Below, one piece after another: positions 31,901 to 39,832 of a DNA stretch of 51,833 nucleotides. The position numbers and the translations under genes were made by a program. The number at the start of each line of letters is the position of its first letter. The stretch's first letter is position 1. Below the pieces are notes generated by a model. The model saw nothing but the letters and a program-made list of their open reading frames with translations. It was not told where the DNA came from and did no database searches. The DNA lies in the NCBI GenBank assembly GCA_041853585.1, contig JBGZSM010000076.1, positions 1 through 51,833 on the forward strand. Direction: 5' to 3'. Source of the DNA: JAUNKE01 sp041853585 (GTDB lineage Bacteria; Bacillota; Clostridia; Peptostreptococcales; Filifactoraceae).

Positions 31901-34552
31901 CACAATGTGGTCGAAAAATTGGTAAACGCGGGCGAAGGGTCAAGTGTATGGGTTATTGCACCGAAACTTTGGGCGTTATCATCCGATGATTACAAAACGG
32001 ATACAAGCAAAGAAATCGATGAGTTGATTGGAAAATTGCTTTCATCGCAAGGCAAAGACGGTCTATGGCATGAATATAGTCTTCCGTATGATACAACGGG
32101 AAGCGCGATTTATGCATTGGCACCTTACTATGTGCGAGGAGATGTTCAAGAAGCAATCGGCTCAGCGATGGATGCCATTTCAGAAAATCAATTGGAAAAC
32201 GGGGATTTGACAGCTCATCCGGGAAATTTAAACAGTTTGGTAATGGTTGCCGGCGGACTTTGGAGCATTGACTCCGATTATCTCAACGATCCGCAATTTG
32301 TAAAAGGAAAGAATACCTTCCTACATGCAATGAAATTGTATGATGTGCCGAATCAGCCGCTACTACGATGGCAAATCGGAAAAGATATCGGTTTTGATAT
32401 GGCAACTGAGCAGGGATTGCGTGCACTCATCACTTATTTCAACATGAGTGAAGACAAAAACAGAGTGTTTGACTATCGCGGAACGCCGAAGCGACCTATT
32501 GACAAAGACGCACTCACTATCGAGAGCATCGACAAAATTGACGACATCGTCGTACCTTTCGGCACAAAACGAGAAGAGATTGCATTGCCGGCAAAAGCGA
32601 CGCTGAACCTGTCCGACAAAACCAAAGTGGAAGTCGATTTGACATGGGCGGATTCGGAGCCAAGCTATGACGGGGCAAAAGCGGGCGAATATCTGTTTAC
32701 GGCACAATATGAATTACCGGCAGGCGTACAAGGCGCAAAACAGCCGATTTGGGTAAAAGTCATCGTTGAAGATGGAGCAACCATCATCGACAGTATTCAG
32801 GAGATTTTACCGATCGAAGTCGAAAAGGGAACGGAAGAAGCAGCGGCGATAGCAAAACTTCCAAAGACTACCCTTATCAAAGACAACAAAGGAAATTTCC
32901 ACAGCGTTACATTAAACTGGATGCTCGAAAATTATGATAAGGACAAAGTAGGCGAGTATAAGGCTGTTGGAACATTTGATTTGCCAAACGGCGTCGAGCA
33001 AAGCAATCCGCCAACGGAATTGGCAGTGAAAACGGCTGTTAAAATCGTCGATGCCAATCCGCAAAATCCGGTAGATAAAGAGGCTCTTAAAAAACTGATT
33101 GAAGATATCGAAAAAGATATGCCAATCAAGGATGAATACACCGAGGAGAGCTACGAGAATTTTGAAAAGGCACTCGCGGAGGCAAAAAAAGTAGCGGATG
33201 ACGACAATGCATCGCAAGACCAAATTAACCAAGCGCTTGTCGATTTGAAAAATGCAAAAGCGGGACTAAAGAAAAAACTCGATAGCAAAGCATTGCAAGA
33301 GCAGATTGAGAAAGCAAAAACAAAACTTGCCGACAAAGCAAAATATGAAGAAGCGGGCGTTAAAAAGTTGGAAGAGGAGTTGGCAAAGGCCGAGGCTTTG
33401 CTACAAAATCCGTCTACAACCCAAGCTCAGCTTGATGAACAAGCCAAAACGCTCGAAGCAGTGATTGCGGCATTGAAAGAAAAATCAAGCGGCGGCGGAG
33501 GAAGCGGCGGAAGCACTCCATCCGACATTCGTGTTCACTTTACCTTAAAATCCATTGAGCGTGGCGGAACGGCGGAACAAATTTGGATTAGCCGAACTCA
33601 ATACACCATTCCGGAAAACAGCAAGGTAAGATATGTGTTTGAAAAAGCATTAAACGAGCACAATATCGAATTCCAAAATTCGAGCGGAAACTATGTGAGC
33701 ACCATTAAGTCACCGGTTGACGGAAAATGGTTCGGCGAGTTCGACAACGGACCGAACAGCGGCTGGATGTATATGGTCAACGGAAAACATCCGAACTTAG
33801 GATTGAACGAATACTATTTGAAAAATAACGACGAGATTGTTTGGCATTACACCAACGACTACACGAAAGAAGAAGGCTCCGAAAAATGGAACACTCCGGG
33901 TACTCCGGGTGGTGGCGGTACCGGCGGTACAACCGGAACCGATAAGAAAAATGAAACACCGATAGGCGAAAACCCGACACCATTGGGACAAGCGGAAGAT
34001 AAAAAACCGGAAGGATTTGTCGATGTCGCACCGGACAAATGGTATGCGAAAGCAATTCAAGCGCTTGCGCAAAAAGGATTGCTCAAAGGCAGAGCGGGAA
34101 ATAAATTCGGACCGAATGAAAAAATAACGAGAGCGGAATTTGTAGCGATTCTTGCGCGCATCGACGGTATCAATATCGAAGAGCAGGAAGGCATGACATT
34201 CAGCGATGTGAAAAAAGGCGCATGGTACTACCACTCCATTGCATGGGCGACTGCAAACAATATTGCAAAAGGCTACGGCAAAGAGTTCAAACCGAATGCT
34301 TTCATCACAAGAGAAGAAATGGCGGCAATGCTGCTCAGCTACAGTCGATACAACAGCAAAATCAAATTGGAAAGCAAAATGGATGAAAAACCATTTGCAG
34401 ACCAAAACAAAATCAGCCCTTGGGCAAAAGAATCGGTAATGATGATGCAAAAAGTCGGTATTGTCGGCGGAAAAGAAAATAATCGCTTTGCACCGAAAGA
34501 CAATGCAACCAGAGCCGAAGTCGCAGAAATGATTTACCGAATGGTTGGCTAA
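25904..34552 (+). CDS. Giant SLH surface protein with repeated DUF4430 and toroid modules; putative B12-binding S-layer protein
   Basis: This 2882-residue protein starts after TAGGAGG with a signal peptide (cleavage near SSFA, residue 34). Domains in order: DUF4430-like 1 (about 40-155, DLSGWTYHVWD); alpha/alpha-toroid repeats (165-450 and 470-990); a PEGA-like beta module (987-1066, AGEYTVQASKDGYEKL); BspA-type leucine-rich repeats (1069-1255, TLPEGLETIEDRAFQGN); a MucBP-like and beta-repeat zone (1290-1500); a Big_2-like Ig fold (1503-1590); DUF4430-like 2 (1588-1712); an Ig-like module (1820-1905); toroid 3 (1912-2202); Ig-like modules (2205-2380); FIVAR-type helices (2391-2528); a Gly linker; DUF4430 3 (2541-2665, NSGWMYMVNGKHPNLG); and three SLH modules (2703-2882). 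Boundaries are approximate. Riboswitch control and the repeated intrinsic-factor-type domains suggest cobalamin capture at the S-layer. The LRR and FIVAR parts suggest adhesion or spacing roles as well. Confidence 0.85.
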   Translation: MFTKNRIQSIKKILSLYMVVLMVAGLFPTSSFAQTQNDTVTVTLTVNGQSHRGVLLGEQFTKDEKIVMKKGQTVREMILDYCNKHNVKYGFTGDNYLNSLHGLTEKEYGDLSGWTYHVWDTEKKKYYMPDLGVNEYKLERDENIKFVYQIDNFWWGYEGEKKKAADTARDLLTKIDKKNMSGYLAAMLYNTGGDVPAAYKNTARSKVAALKESSSLAQFHEVILAVLASGENPYAAWGRNLIAEVAKRDVLNASIDEMIYAIAIVKAGDFKLPAGTSWDVKKVQTALKAKQNPDGSFGEGSDIEKVIRTARVYNFVELEFFSKEWNKVEDYLANQMHDGGGLPASKEDYFATAELVLAMSNRSKDPNGLISYRVTEKWNKLGKPSPYKALLDFYIGTQNGFKRDYLDKKIDPSIEEIGTLAIVRTDKLYNDKQFAGKSLFKFGEVKPPSNTGEGKLWIDKTYEEIVAREKANAAIKEESAYILKRMGEELSDAQIKALEGKIKPDARPFQAYKAVLASITLGNGKEKENIAKVMEEINKAANSRYNSPNSSAWVVIAAYGTKASLSAEKANHIREKLLAYTLFQPGKDIKPEDKHIYFAGAITLMDEKTAQSNYAKNIEKLIQSKTGDELSKRADYIPNLVTALNLLGEDIFDAKYTSKDGNQLVSMLQAGDIKTDAMFFALASYKLKQQDGSNIFQYSFGKSTDEKIQDTIEKFVDKADLQAYVLKKYDDRDVSTQVVQNKAEVVKKNYKLMPRRDVNLYFNLMAGGENLQNVDGHNLIDGITEKESLNSKVVHINSLLILNSADYKTNPSHPESKETFKSKVLQMKEFRQDGQGQYMLSDVGSAMMALAPYYKAKDAETVKTIDAFLVKLHQSMKNDGTIAPFGQNIQLALPYHSHNQAAIVEGLVYLGIDPHTDARCIKNGKSLVDGLYTFETKDGFAMDQDGKEAKADSTYTRAALTALIDYQLFKQNKKQIYDYSDIVKPPSNDKTYDVTFEITPAEAKDAKLLVTEKGKSDAIAADKNVYKLKAGEYTVQASKDGYEKLTKDFTVTAEPSTHVVKLELKKAVESPFEFDKATQTIIGYKNKDVPQELEIPAQIDGVAVKKIGKEAFKYSSNFPGTSKVNKPITKLTLPEGLETIEDRAFQGNIFTEIKIPSTVKEINGGFMLCKQLEKVDFAADSILEIVGKDAFNETAIKEIQLPNTVQIIGESAFHSSTLEKIYLPEGLKEIQTSAFALTKVQEITLPKNIEKLNLNKAGKEGNNGLFYRTFADDAKKELAFTRVKDESGKATIENTRGVVNPVEVSIKYVNKATKKEIVNMPSIQAVGINKKIVTDFGKYATHKPTIGDGDNKLLMDYKNPYTSYKVYSDKETALAVIGNYFAKNSEWTFDAPDIAGYNKPASVKKTLTNDKEEVVFEYAPTDQKFKLKLDGVGLTSEPKAGELEANTEVQITVTPPANKTFKKLLLNNKEVQPTKDGVLYKYSFKITEDTTVSVEYEDANYNKEIQVQAEKTELKLGEKTKVKVQYRGQDIMLPNKDIVVEFDKELLSLDEKTGEVTAIGSGTVVLSVRLKNQPSTKDEVSFDIKPIMVSVRIEDVNETLYKPTQVKIDSLKVKKGVDYYEDITFKNPNAFLAVKNLLQAKGKDTSKQNVLDFDKDGNWMKVIDSLKPTTKYGNNASFMFAVNDTLADKGAGYYEIKDGDAIIIYVTQDWNESDGYVYFEKPQYQVKAGEELSVKLLHQEWNMKDSKPGARTPFKDATLLNDTVVLKDKVGKEIISNDAGEFKVTFAQKGTYHLSAQKIENGVNRISRPYAIVEVTDETNPGLSIRDIDKIQDIQVEKGTERAKLPLPSKVSATLSDNSKTDLTLTWDDSTPPYDAEKGGEYIFEASYDLPTNVSGNKPQVTAKVIVKDPSQPSLDEVLQWAKQKHDAIIEEYASREATNDWWKIAELGSVGKEIKPKDLEFIKENLIKDGELVDNTGLLLKSVLALRAAGIDPENYYGHNVVEKLVNAGEGSSVWVIAPKLWALSSDDYKTDTSKEIDELIGKLLSSQGKDGLWHEYSLPYDTTGSAIYALAPYYVRGDVQEAIGSAMDAISENQLENGDLTAHPGNLNSLVMVAGGLWSIDSDYLNDPQFVKGKNTFLHAMKLYDVPNQPLLRWQIGKDIGFDMATEQGLRALITYFNMSEDKNRVFDYRGTPKRPIDKDALTIESIDKIDDIVVPFGTKREEIALPAKATLNLSDKTKVEVDLTWADSEPSYDGAKAGEYLFTAQYELPAGVQGAKQPIWVKVIVEDGATIIDSIQEILPIEVEKGTEEAAAIAKLPKTTLIKDNKGNFHSVTLNWMLENYDKDKVGEYKAVGTFDLPNGVEQSNPPTELAVKTAVKIVDANPQNPVDKEALKKLIEDIEKDMPIKDEYTEESYENFEKALAEAKKVADDDNASQDQINQALVDLKNAKAGLKKKLDSKALQEQIEKAKTKLADKAKYEEAGVKKLEEELAKAEALLQNPSTTQAQLDEQAKTLEAVIAALKEKSSGGGGSGGSTPSDIRVHFTLKSIERGGTAEQIWISRTQYTIPENSKVRYVFEKALNEHNIEFQNSSGNYVSTIKSPVDGKWFGEFDNGPNSGWMYMVNGKHPNLGLNEYYLKNNDEIVWHYTNDYTKEEGSEKWNTPGTPGGGGTGGTTGTDKKNETPIGENPTPLGQAEDKKPEGFVDVAPDKWYAKAIQALAQKGLLKGRAGNKFGPNEKITRAEFVAILARIDGINIEEQEGMTFSDVKKGAWYYHSIAWATANNIAKGYGKEFKPNAFITREEMAAMLLSYSRYNSKIKLESKMDEKPFADQNKISPWAKESVMMMQKVGIVGGKENNRFAPKDNATRAEVAEMIYRMVG

Positions 34553-34803
34553 GTTCAATCAACGAAAGAAATCTTCAAAACGGATTTTGATTTAAAATCC
34601 GGAATATGAATTCAAATATCACAGCGGTATTTTGCGAACAATGCAAAATCGGAGCAATGCTCTTTGGCAATAGGCACCTCGGATGTCAAAACCCAAAGAG
34701 TATTGCCTGCTGAGTCACAAAATGCTGAAATGCGAAAACCTTGCCAATAGGCATGCGTAATACGCAAGGAATTCAAAGATGCAAACAACTTAAAACCCTT
34801 TCA

Positions 34804-34836
34804 ACAAAACGACAGCAAGTCTCGCTGTCGTTTTGT
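34804..34836. terminator. Terminator of the giant gene, possibly bidirectional
   Basis: ACAAAACGACAGC (34804-34816) and GCTGTCGTTTTGT (34824-34836) form a perfect 13-bp stem with a 7-nt loop. T and A runs lie within the arms, so it can act on both strands. The stretch 34553-34803 shows no gene, only a weak CTCTTTGG / CCAAAGAG inverted pair. Confidence 0.8.
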
Positions 34837-34960
34837 ACTTTGTAAGGGGAATTTTATTAGGATTTTCGATTAGGAGTGTTAAACCACGATTTAAAAATTT
34901 TTTTGAAATAAGAATTTAGGTGTAAATCTTATTTTGAATAGCAATTCTTTGATTATCACC

Positions 34961-35250
34961 TTGTAGGGAGGTGGCAGTAGGATACGGACATACAATCTCC
35001 CTGTGGTTGCCCTTTATCTCGTCAACCCATGCATGAAATCTACCGGAAATTTTTATTTTAAATACGAAGACCGTGATTACCACTTTGTAGGGAACGGTGA
35101 CCCCACCGTTCCGCTGTCCCAATGGGACAGATAAATCTCTTTGCTTGAAAATCGGGTTAGGTTTAGAAACCCATCGTTCCACTGTCCCAAACGGGGCAGA
35201 AATTCTCATTCCATGTTCAAAAATCTGGTTGGGTTTGTAATCCTGCGTTC
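34961..35250 (+). repeat. Dispersed repeat family, copy 2
   Basis: This carries the same ordered blocks as 9562-9696 in the opposite orientation: TTGTAGGGAGGTGGCAGTAG, GATACGGACATACAATCTCC, CTCGTCAACCCATGCATG, then GTAGGGAACGGTGACCCCAC, and TTGCTTGAAAATCGGGTTAG. The final part repeats 'CGTTCC-CTGTCCCAA' twice. It is non-coding and lies between the giant gene and hsdM. Confidence 0.75.
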
Positions 35251-35348
35251 CGCCGTTCGTGTGGAACAATAAAATCCACAAAATCCAAAATGTGATTTAC
35301 ATGTAATTGAAATTCAATTTATCTATTCACCTAAGAGATTTTTTGTAA

Positions 35349-35354
35349 TATAAT
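35349..35354 (+). promoter_or_regulatory. Possible -10 box for the hsd operon
   Basis: TATAAT at 35349-35354 with a poor -35 candidate TTCACC 17 nt upstream. It lies about 95 nt before hsdM. Confidence 0.35.
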
Positions 35355-35449
35355 AGACACAGCGAGAAAATAAAAAATAAAGTCAACACTATATAATCCA
35401 TTGAAGTAATAATATGAAAAAAATTTTGAATAAAGGAGAGGGAAGCATT

Positions 35450-37030
35450 ATGGTAGACAATATGGGGCAATCGAACGGAGGAATTCAACGAGCGGAGTTA
35501 CATCGCAAGATATGGGCAATTGCCGATGAAGTTCGCGGCGCAGTAGATGGATGGGATTTTAAGCAATATATTTTGGGAATCCTATTTTACCGATTCATTT
35601 CAGAAAATATGACAGAGTTTTTTAATTCAGCAGAGCATGAAGCCGGCGATTTGGAATTTGATTATGCAAAAATTACGGATGAAGAAGCAGTACAGGATTT
35701 TAAACCCAATACGGTAGAAGAAAAAGGATTCTTTATATTACCTAGTCAGTTGTTTGTCAATGTGGTGAAGACAGCTCGAAAAAACGAGAACTTAAATACC
35801 GATCTAGCAAATATCTTTAAATCAATTGAAGCGAGTGCTATCGGTTTTGATTCCGAAGACGATATCAAAGGATTGTTTGAGGATTTGGACACGACAAGTA
35901 ATCGTTTAGGTGGCTCGGTTAAAGAAAAAAACGAGCGATTGACAAGGATTCTGGAGGGAATTGCAGGAATTAACTTTGGGAATTTTAGAGAAAATGAGAT
36001 TGATGCGTTTGGAGATGCTTACGAGTACTTGATTTCCAATTATGCAAGTAATGCCGGTAAATCCGGTGGAGAATTTTTTACACCGCAAACCGTATCAAAG
36101 CTTTTGGCAAGGCTTGTTACGGAAGGTAAAAAGCGTATAAACAAAGCCTACGATCCTACATGCGGCAGCGGGTCTTTGCTTCTTCAAATGAAAAAGCAAT
36201 TTGAAGAGCATATTATAGATGAAGGATTTTTCGGACAGGAAATCAATATGACCAACTTTAACTTGGCTCGTATGAACATGTTTTTGCACAATGTAAATTA
36301 CAATAATTTTTCCATCAAGCGTGGTGATACATTACTTCAACCTTTACACAATCATGAAAAACCTTTTGATGTTATCGTTTCAAATCCACCGTACTCTATC
36401 AAATGGGTCGGGGATGCAGATCCTACGCTCATCAACGATGAACGATTTGCACCGGCAGGTAAATTAGCGCCGAAATCTTATGCCGATTTTGCCTTTATTA
36501 TGCATTCTTTAAGCCATCTATCGAGCAAAGGGCGGGCGGCAATTGTTTGCTTTCCGGGGATTTTCTACCGAAAAGGTGCGGAAAGAACGATTCGTAAATA
36601 TTTGGTAGATAATAACTTTGTCGAATGTGTTATTGCATTGCCGGATAACTTATTTTTTGGGACATCCATCGCAACTTGTATTCTAGTGATGGCAAAAAAT
36701 AAAACGGAGAACAAAACGCTGTTTATCGACGCAAGTAAAGAATTCAAAAAAGAAACCAATAATAATATTTTAGAAGATAAGAATATCGAAAAAATCGTTG
36801 AATCATTTATGCAAAAGACTGACGAACCACACTTTTCAAGACTTGTTGATAATGATGAGATTGCAGAGAACGATTATAATTTGTCGGTATCAACCTATGT
36901 AGAGAAAGAAGATACGCGCGAAGTTATTGACATCGTGCTTTTGAACAAAGAAATTGAAGAGACCGTTACAAAAATTGATAGATTAAGAGCAGCTATCAAT
37001 GAGATTGTAAAGGAGCTTGAAGATGAATAA
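35450..37030 (+). CDS. hsdM: Type I restriction-modification methyltransferase subunit HsdM
   Basis: HsdM transfers a methyl group from S-adenosylmethionine to adenine within the site read by HsdS. I choose the ATG at 35450 because AGGAG (35434-35438) precedes it, giving 526 residues; an ATG at 35414 lacks a good site. Visible are the N-terminal helical domain (KIWAIADEVRGAVDGWDFKQYILGILFYRF), GGEFFTPQTVSKLLARLV, the AdoMet-binding motif DPTCGSGSLLLQM and the catalytic motif NPPYSIKW. The conserved YADFAFIMHSL...GRAAIVCFPGIFYR follows. A C-terminal helix probably contacts HsdS. Its end overlaps rhuM by 8 nt. The full set hsdM-hsdS-hsdR is present. Confidence 0.94.
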   Translation: MVDNMGQSNGGIQRAELHRKIWAIADEVRGAVDGWDFKQYILGILFYRFISENMTEFFNSAEHEAGDLEFDYAKITDEEAVQDFKPNTVEEKGFFILPSQLFVNVVKTARKNENLNTDLANIFKSIEASAIGFDSEDDIKGLFEDLDTTSNRLGGSVKEKNERLTRILEGIAGINFGNFRENEIDAFGDAYEYLISNYASNAGKSGGEFFTPQTVSKLLARLVTEGKKRINKAYDPTCGSGSLLLQMKKQFEEHIIDEGFFGQEINMTNFNLARMNMFLHNVNYNNFSIKRGDTLLQPLHNHEKPFDVIVSNPPYSIKWVGDADPTLINDERFAPAGKLAPKSYADFAFIMHSLSHLSSKGRAAIVCFPGIFYRKGAERTIRKYLVDNNFVECVIALPDNLFFGTSIATCILVMAKNKTENKTLFIDASKEFKKETNNNILEDKNIEKIVESFMQKTDEPHFSRLVDNDEIAENDYNLSVSTYVEKEDTREVIDIVLLNKEIEETVTKIDRLRAAINEIVKELEDE

Positions 37031-38036
37031 TGAAATCATCATTTATAATACAGAAGATGGCAAAGCAAGGATAAATCTTCAAAAAGAGAATGGAACAGTA
37101 TGGCTCAACCAGATTGAAATTGCTGAGCTTTTTCAAACCACAAAACAAAACATAAGCAAGCATATTAAATCCATATTTGCAGATGGAGAACTTGATGAAA
37201 AAGTGGTTGTAAACTATAAGTTGACAACCACTCCTCATGGCGCAATGCCAGACAAATTCCAAACTCAAAAGGTAGCTTATTATTCGCTCGATATGATATT
37301 GGCAATAGGTTATCGAGTTCGCTCTGTTCGCGGCATTCAATTTAGAAATTATGCAACCACCATTCTCAAAGAATATCTTATAAAAGGGTTTGCCATGGAT
37401 GATGATAGATTAAAGAATTTGGGTGGAGGAAACTATTTCAAAGAACTTTTGGATAGAATTCGGGATATCCGCTCTAGCGAAAAAGTATTCTATCGTCAAG
37501 TGCTGGATCTGTTTGCGACCAGTGTGGATTATAACAAAAACAGTACAGAGGCGAAACTGTTTTTTGCGACGGTTCAAAACAAAATGCACTATGCAGTCCA
37601 TCACCATACAGCGAGTGAATTGATTTATTATCGAGTAGATAGCGAAAAAGATTTTATGGGTTTAAAAACATTCAAGGGAGACTTACCGACGATAGGCGAA
37701 GCAAAAATTGCAAAAAATTATTTGACAGAAAAAGAGCTCAAAAGTTTAAATAATTTGGTTTCGGGATATTTGGACTTTGCAGAGAGGCAAGCGACAAAAG
37801 AAATACCGATGACTATGAAAGATTGGTTATCTCATATTGATAAAATTTTGCAAGCTACGGGTGAAGATGTTTTAACGGACAATGGGAGAATTTCAAAAGA
37901 GCAAATGATGGAAAAAGTTGAAAATGAATACAAAAAATATAGTTCTAAAACTCTTACTCAAGTAGAAAAAGATTATTTGGAAGAGATAAAAAAGATAGAA
38001 AGCGTTGTAAAAAAAGGGGGTGGGAAGATTGACTAA
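37023..38036 (+). CDS. rhuM: RhuM-family protein
   Basis: This 337-residue protein belongs to the RhuM (virulence RhuM) family, often found inside type I restriction loci or genomic islands; its biochemical role is unknown. The start at the ATG at 37023 overlaps the hsdM stop (ATGAATAA), with AGGAG 7 nt upstream. The N-terminal part (TVWLNQIEIAELFQTTKQNISKHI) looks like a helix-turn-helix DNA-binding segment, and the next stretch (QKVAYYSLDMILAIGYRVRSVRG) is the family's most conserved block. The C-terminal part has a helical region with HHHTASELIYYRVD, resembling the Fic/DOC-like segment described in relatives, though no clear Fic motif (HxFx(D/E)GNGR) is seen. It sits between hsdM and hsdS in one transcription unit. 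Confidence 0.88.
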   Translation: MNNEIIIYNTEDGKARINLQKENGTVWLNQIEIAELFQTTKQNISKHIKSIFADGELDEKVVVNYKLTTTPHGAMPDKFQTQKVAYYSLDMILAIGYRVRSVRGIQFRNYATTILKEYLIKGFAMDDDRLKNLGGGNYFKELLDRIRDIRSSEKVFYRQVLDLFATSVDYNKNSTEAKLFFATVQNKMHYAVHHHTASELIYYRVDSEKDFMGLKTFKGDLPTIGEAKIAKNYLTEKELKSLNNLVSGYLDFAERQATKEIPMTMKDWLSHIDKILQATGEDVLTDNGRISKEQMMEKVENEYKKYSSKTLTQVEKDYLEEIKKIESVVKKGGGKID

Positions 38037-39171
38037 AATAGAAGAAATGCTCAAAGGAGTAAAGGTAGAATGGAAAAAATTGGGGGAAGTTAAAGAAATA
38101 GAAGTTGTGACTCCTCCTAAAAAAATAAAAAAACAAGATTATAACTCGTATGGGAAATATCCTATTATCGACCAAGGGAAAGAATACATTGTTGGATTTA
38201 CAGAGGATGAGTTATTGGTTTTCCCAATCAATGAATATGTGATATTTGGAGATCATACAGAATCAATAAAATACGCAAATTTTTCATTTGCACAAGGTGC
38301 AGATGGGATTAAAGTTATGAAATCAGATTGCACCTATCTTAGCACGAAGTACTTGTATTATGCGATTCTTTCTTTCTACAAAAAAACAGGAAAATATATG
38401 AGGCACTTTTCGCGTCTTAAAGATACAGAAATCCCAATTCCTTCTTTGGAAATTCAAGAAAAAATTGTAGAAACTCTTGACAAATTCACAAATTATGTTA
38501 CGGAATTAAAGGCGGAATTAAAGGCAAGAGAGAGACAGTACTCTTTCTATAGGGATAAATTATTAAGCGAAGAATATCTGATGAAAATCTCTGAACAGAT
38601 TAATACTCTACAGGAAAATAATATAATTCAATTTGTCAAACTTGAGGAGCTTGTGAAGATAAAACATGGACGGGACTGGAAATCTTTAGGTAGGGGTAAT
38701 ATACCTGTCTATGGAAGTGGTGGAGAAATGGGAGTTTTTGTTGATTCTTTTGCTTATAACAAGCCAACTGTTTTGATTCCAAGAAAAGGCTCAATAGAGA
38801 ATGTGTTTTATGTGGAAAAACCATTCTGGAATGTTGATACAATATTCTATACTGAGATTGATGAAAAACAAATTATGCCGAAATATTTCTATTATTTTAT
38901 TCAAAGCTATGATATATCTTCACTTAGTACAGATTCAACGAGACCTAGCCTTACGCAGTCAGCTCTTAATAAAATAATAATTCCGCTTCCGGAGCTTTTG
39001 ATTCAAGATAAAGTCGTTGAAATTCTTGACAAGTTTCAGGAACTTCTATCCGACACAAAAGGTTTGCTTCCTCAAGAAATAGATCAGAGACAAAAACAAT
39101 ATGAATATTACCGAGATAAGCTATTGACATTCGACACAGAATGTGGTAACACACACACAAGTAATCTCTAA
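38029..39171 (+). CDS. hsdS: Type I restriction-modification specificity subunit HsdS (two target-recognition domains)
   Basis: HsdS recognises the bipartite DNA target. I prefer TTG at 38029 (product begins TKIEEMLKGVKVEWKKLGEV, the usual HsdS start, with GGGGGTGG upstream); a GTG at 38020 is an alternative. The 380-residue protein has target-recognition domain 1 (about 15-145), a central conserved helix (EIQEKIVETLDKFTNYVTELKAELKARERQYSFYRDKLLS), domain 2 (about 190-320) and a second conserved helix ending QYEYYRDKLLTF. The last residues (ECGNTHTSNL) are read through an AC dinucleotide tract (39149-39159), then a stop. Adding one AC unit would fuse it in frame to the downstream hsdS segment. 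It overlaps rhuM slightly. Confidence 0.9.
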   Translation: MTKIEEMLKGVKVEWKKLGEVKEIEVVTPPKKIKKQDYNSYGKYPIIDQGKEYIVGFTEDELLVFPINEYVIFGDHTESIKYANFSFAQGADGIKVMKSDCTYLSTKYLYYAILSFYKKTGKYMRHFSRLKDTEIPIPSLEIQEKIVETLDKFTNYVTELKAELKARERQYSFYRDKLLSEEYLMKISEQINTLQENNIIQFVKLEELVKIKHGRDWKSLGRGNIPVYGSGGEMGVFVDSFAYNKPTVLIPRKGSIENVFYVEKPFWNVDTIFYTEIDEKQIMPKYFYYFIQSYDISSLSTDSTRPSLTQSALNKIIIPLPELLIQDKVVEILDKFQELLSDTKGLLPQEIDQRQKQYEYYRDKLLTFDTECGNTHTSNL

Positions 39172-39814
39172 TAGCTTCTTTGAAGTTCTTCAAGAGGCAG
39201 CCGATAAAGTCGGTGTAAAATTACAAAGTGAAGTTGAGTGGAAAACTTTGGGAGAGGTTTCATTTTACTATGATGGAACTCATCAAACACCGAAGTATGT
39301 TGATAAAGGTGTTCCTTTTGTTAGTGTTCAAGATATCAAGAATATTTATGGAACTAAGAAATATATTTCGAAGGAAGATTTTGAAAAGTTTAAAGTAAAA
39401 CCGGCAAAAGGCGACTTATTTATGACTAGAATAGGTGATATTGGTACTTGTGCTATTATACAGAATAATGATGATTTGGCATACTATGTAACTTTGGCTT
39501 TAATAAAACCGAAAAGTAGTGTTGTGGATACAAAGTTTCTAAAGTATATCATAGAGAGTGAGCATGGAAAAAAGGAACTGAGTAGAAGAATTTTGCATAA
39601 CGCTACCCCAATAAAGATAAATTTAGGCGATATTGGTAAATTAAAATTTCCATTACCATCGCTTGAAGTACAAAAGTATATCGTAGAAAAATTGGATAAA
39701 TTTGACACCTTGGTTCATGACATCACTCAGGGACTACCAAAAGAAATCGAATTACGAGAAAAGCAATATATTTATTATCGTGAAAGACTATTAAATTTTT
39801 CAAAAGAGGACTGA
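39143..39814 (+). CDS. Extra hsdS segment with one target-recognition domain, out of frame with hsdS
   Basis: This 223-residue frame carries a third HsdS-type target-recognition domain (EVEWKTLGEVSFYYDGTHQTPKYV...TRIGDIGTCAII) and one conserved C-terminal helix (SLEVQKYIVEKLDKFDTLV...LREKQYIYYRERLLNF). Its opening residues VISNSFFEVLQEAADKVGV are typical of the linker inside longer HsdS proteins, not of a start. The only candidate start is a GTG at 39143 with no ribosome-binding site. The frame joins hsdS if the AC tract at 39149-39159 gains one unit. I read it as the phase-off 3' part of a switchable specificity gene; it could also be a half-HsdS made separately and paired as a dimer. hsdR follows 18 nt later. 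Confidence 0.75.
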   Translation: MVTHTQVISNSFFEVLQEAADKVGVKLQSEVEWKTLGEVSFYYDGTHQTPKYVDKGVPFVSVQDIKNIYGTKKYISKEDFEKFKVKPAKGDLFMTRIGDIGTCAIIQNNDDLAYYVTLALIKPKSSVVDTKFLKYIIESEHGKKELSRRILHNATPIKINLGDIGKLKFPLPSLEVQKYIVEKLDKFDTLVHDITQGLPKEIELREKQYIYYRERLLNFSKED

Positions 39815-39832
39815 TTATTGAAAGGGGATATA

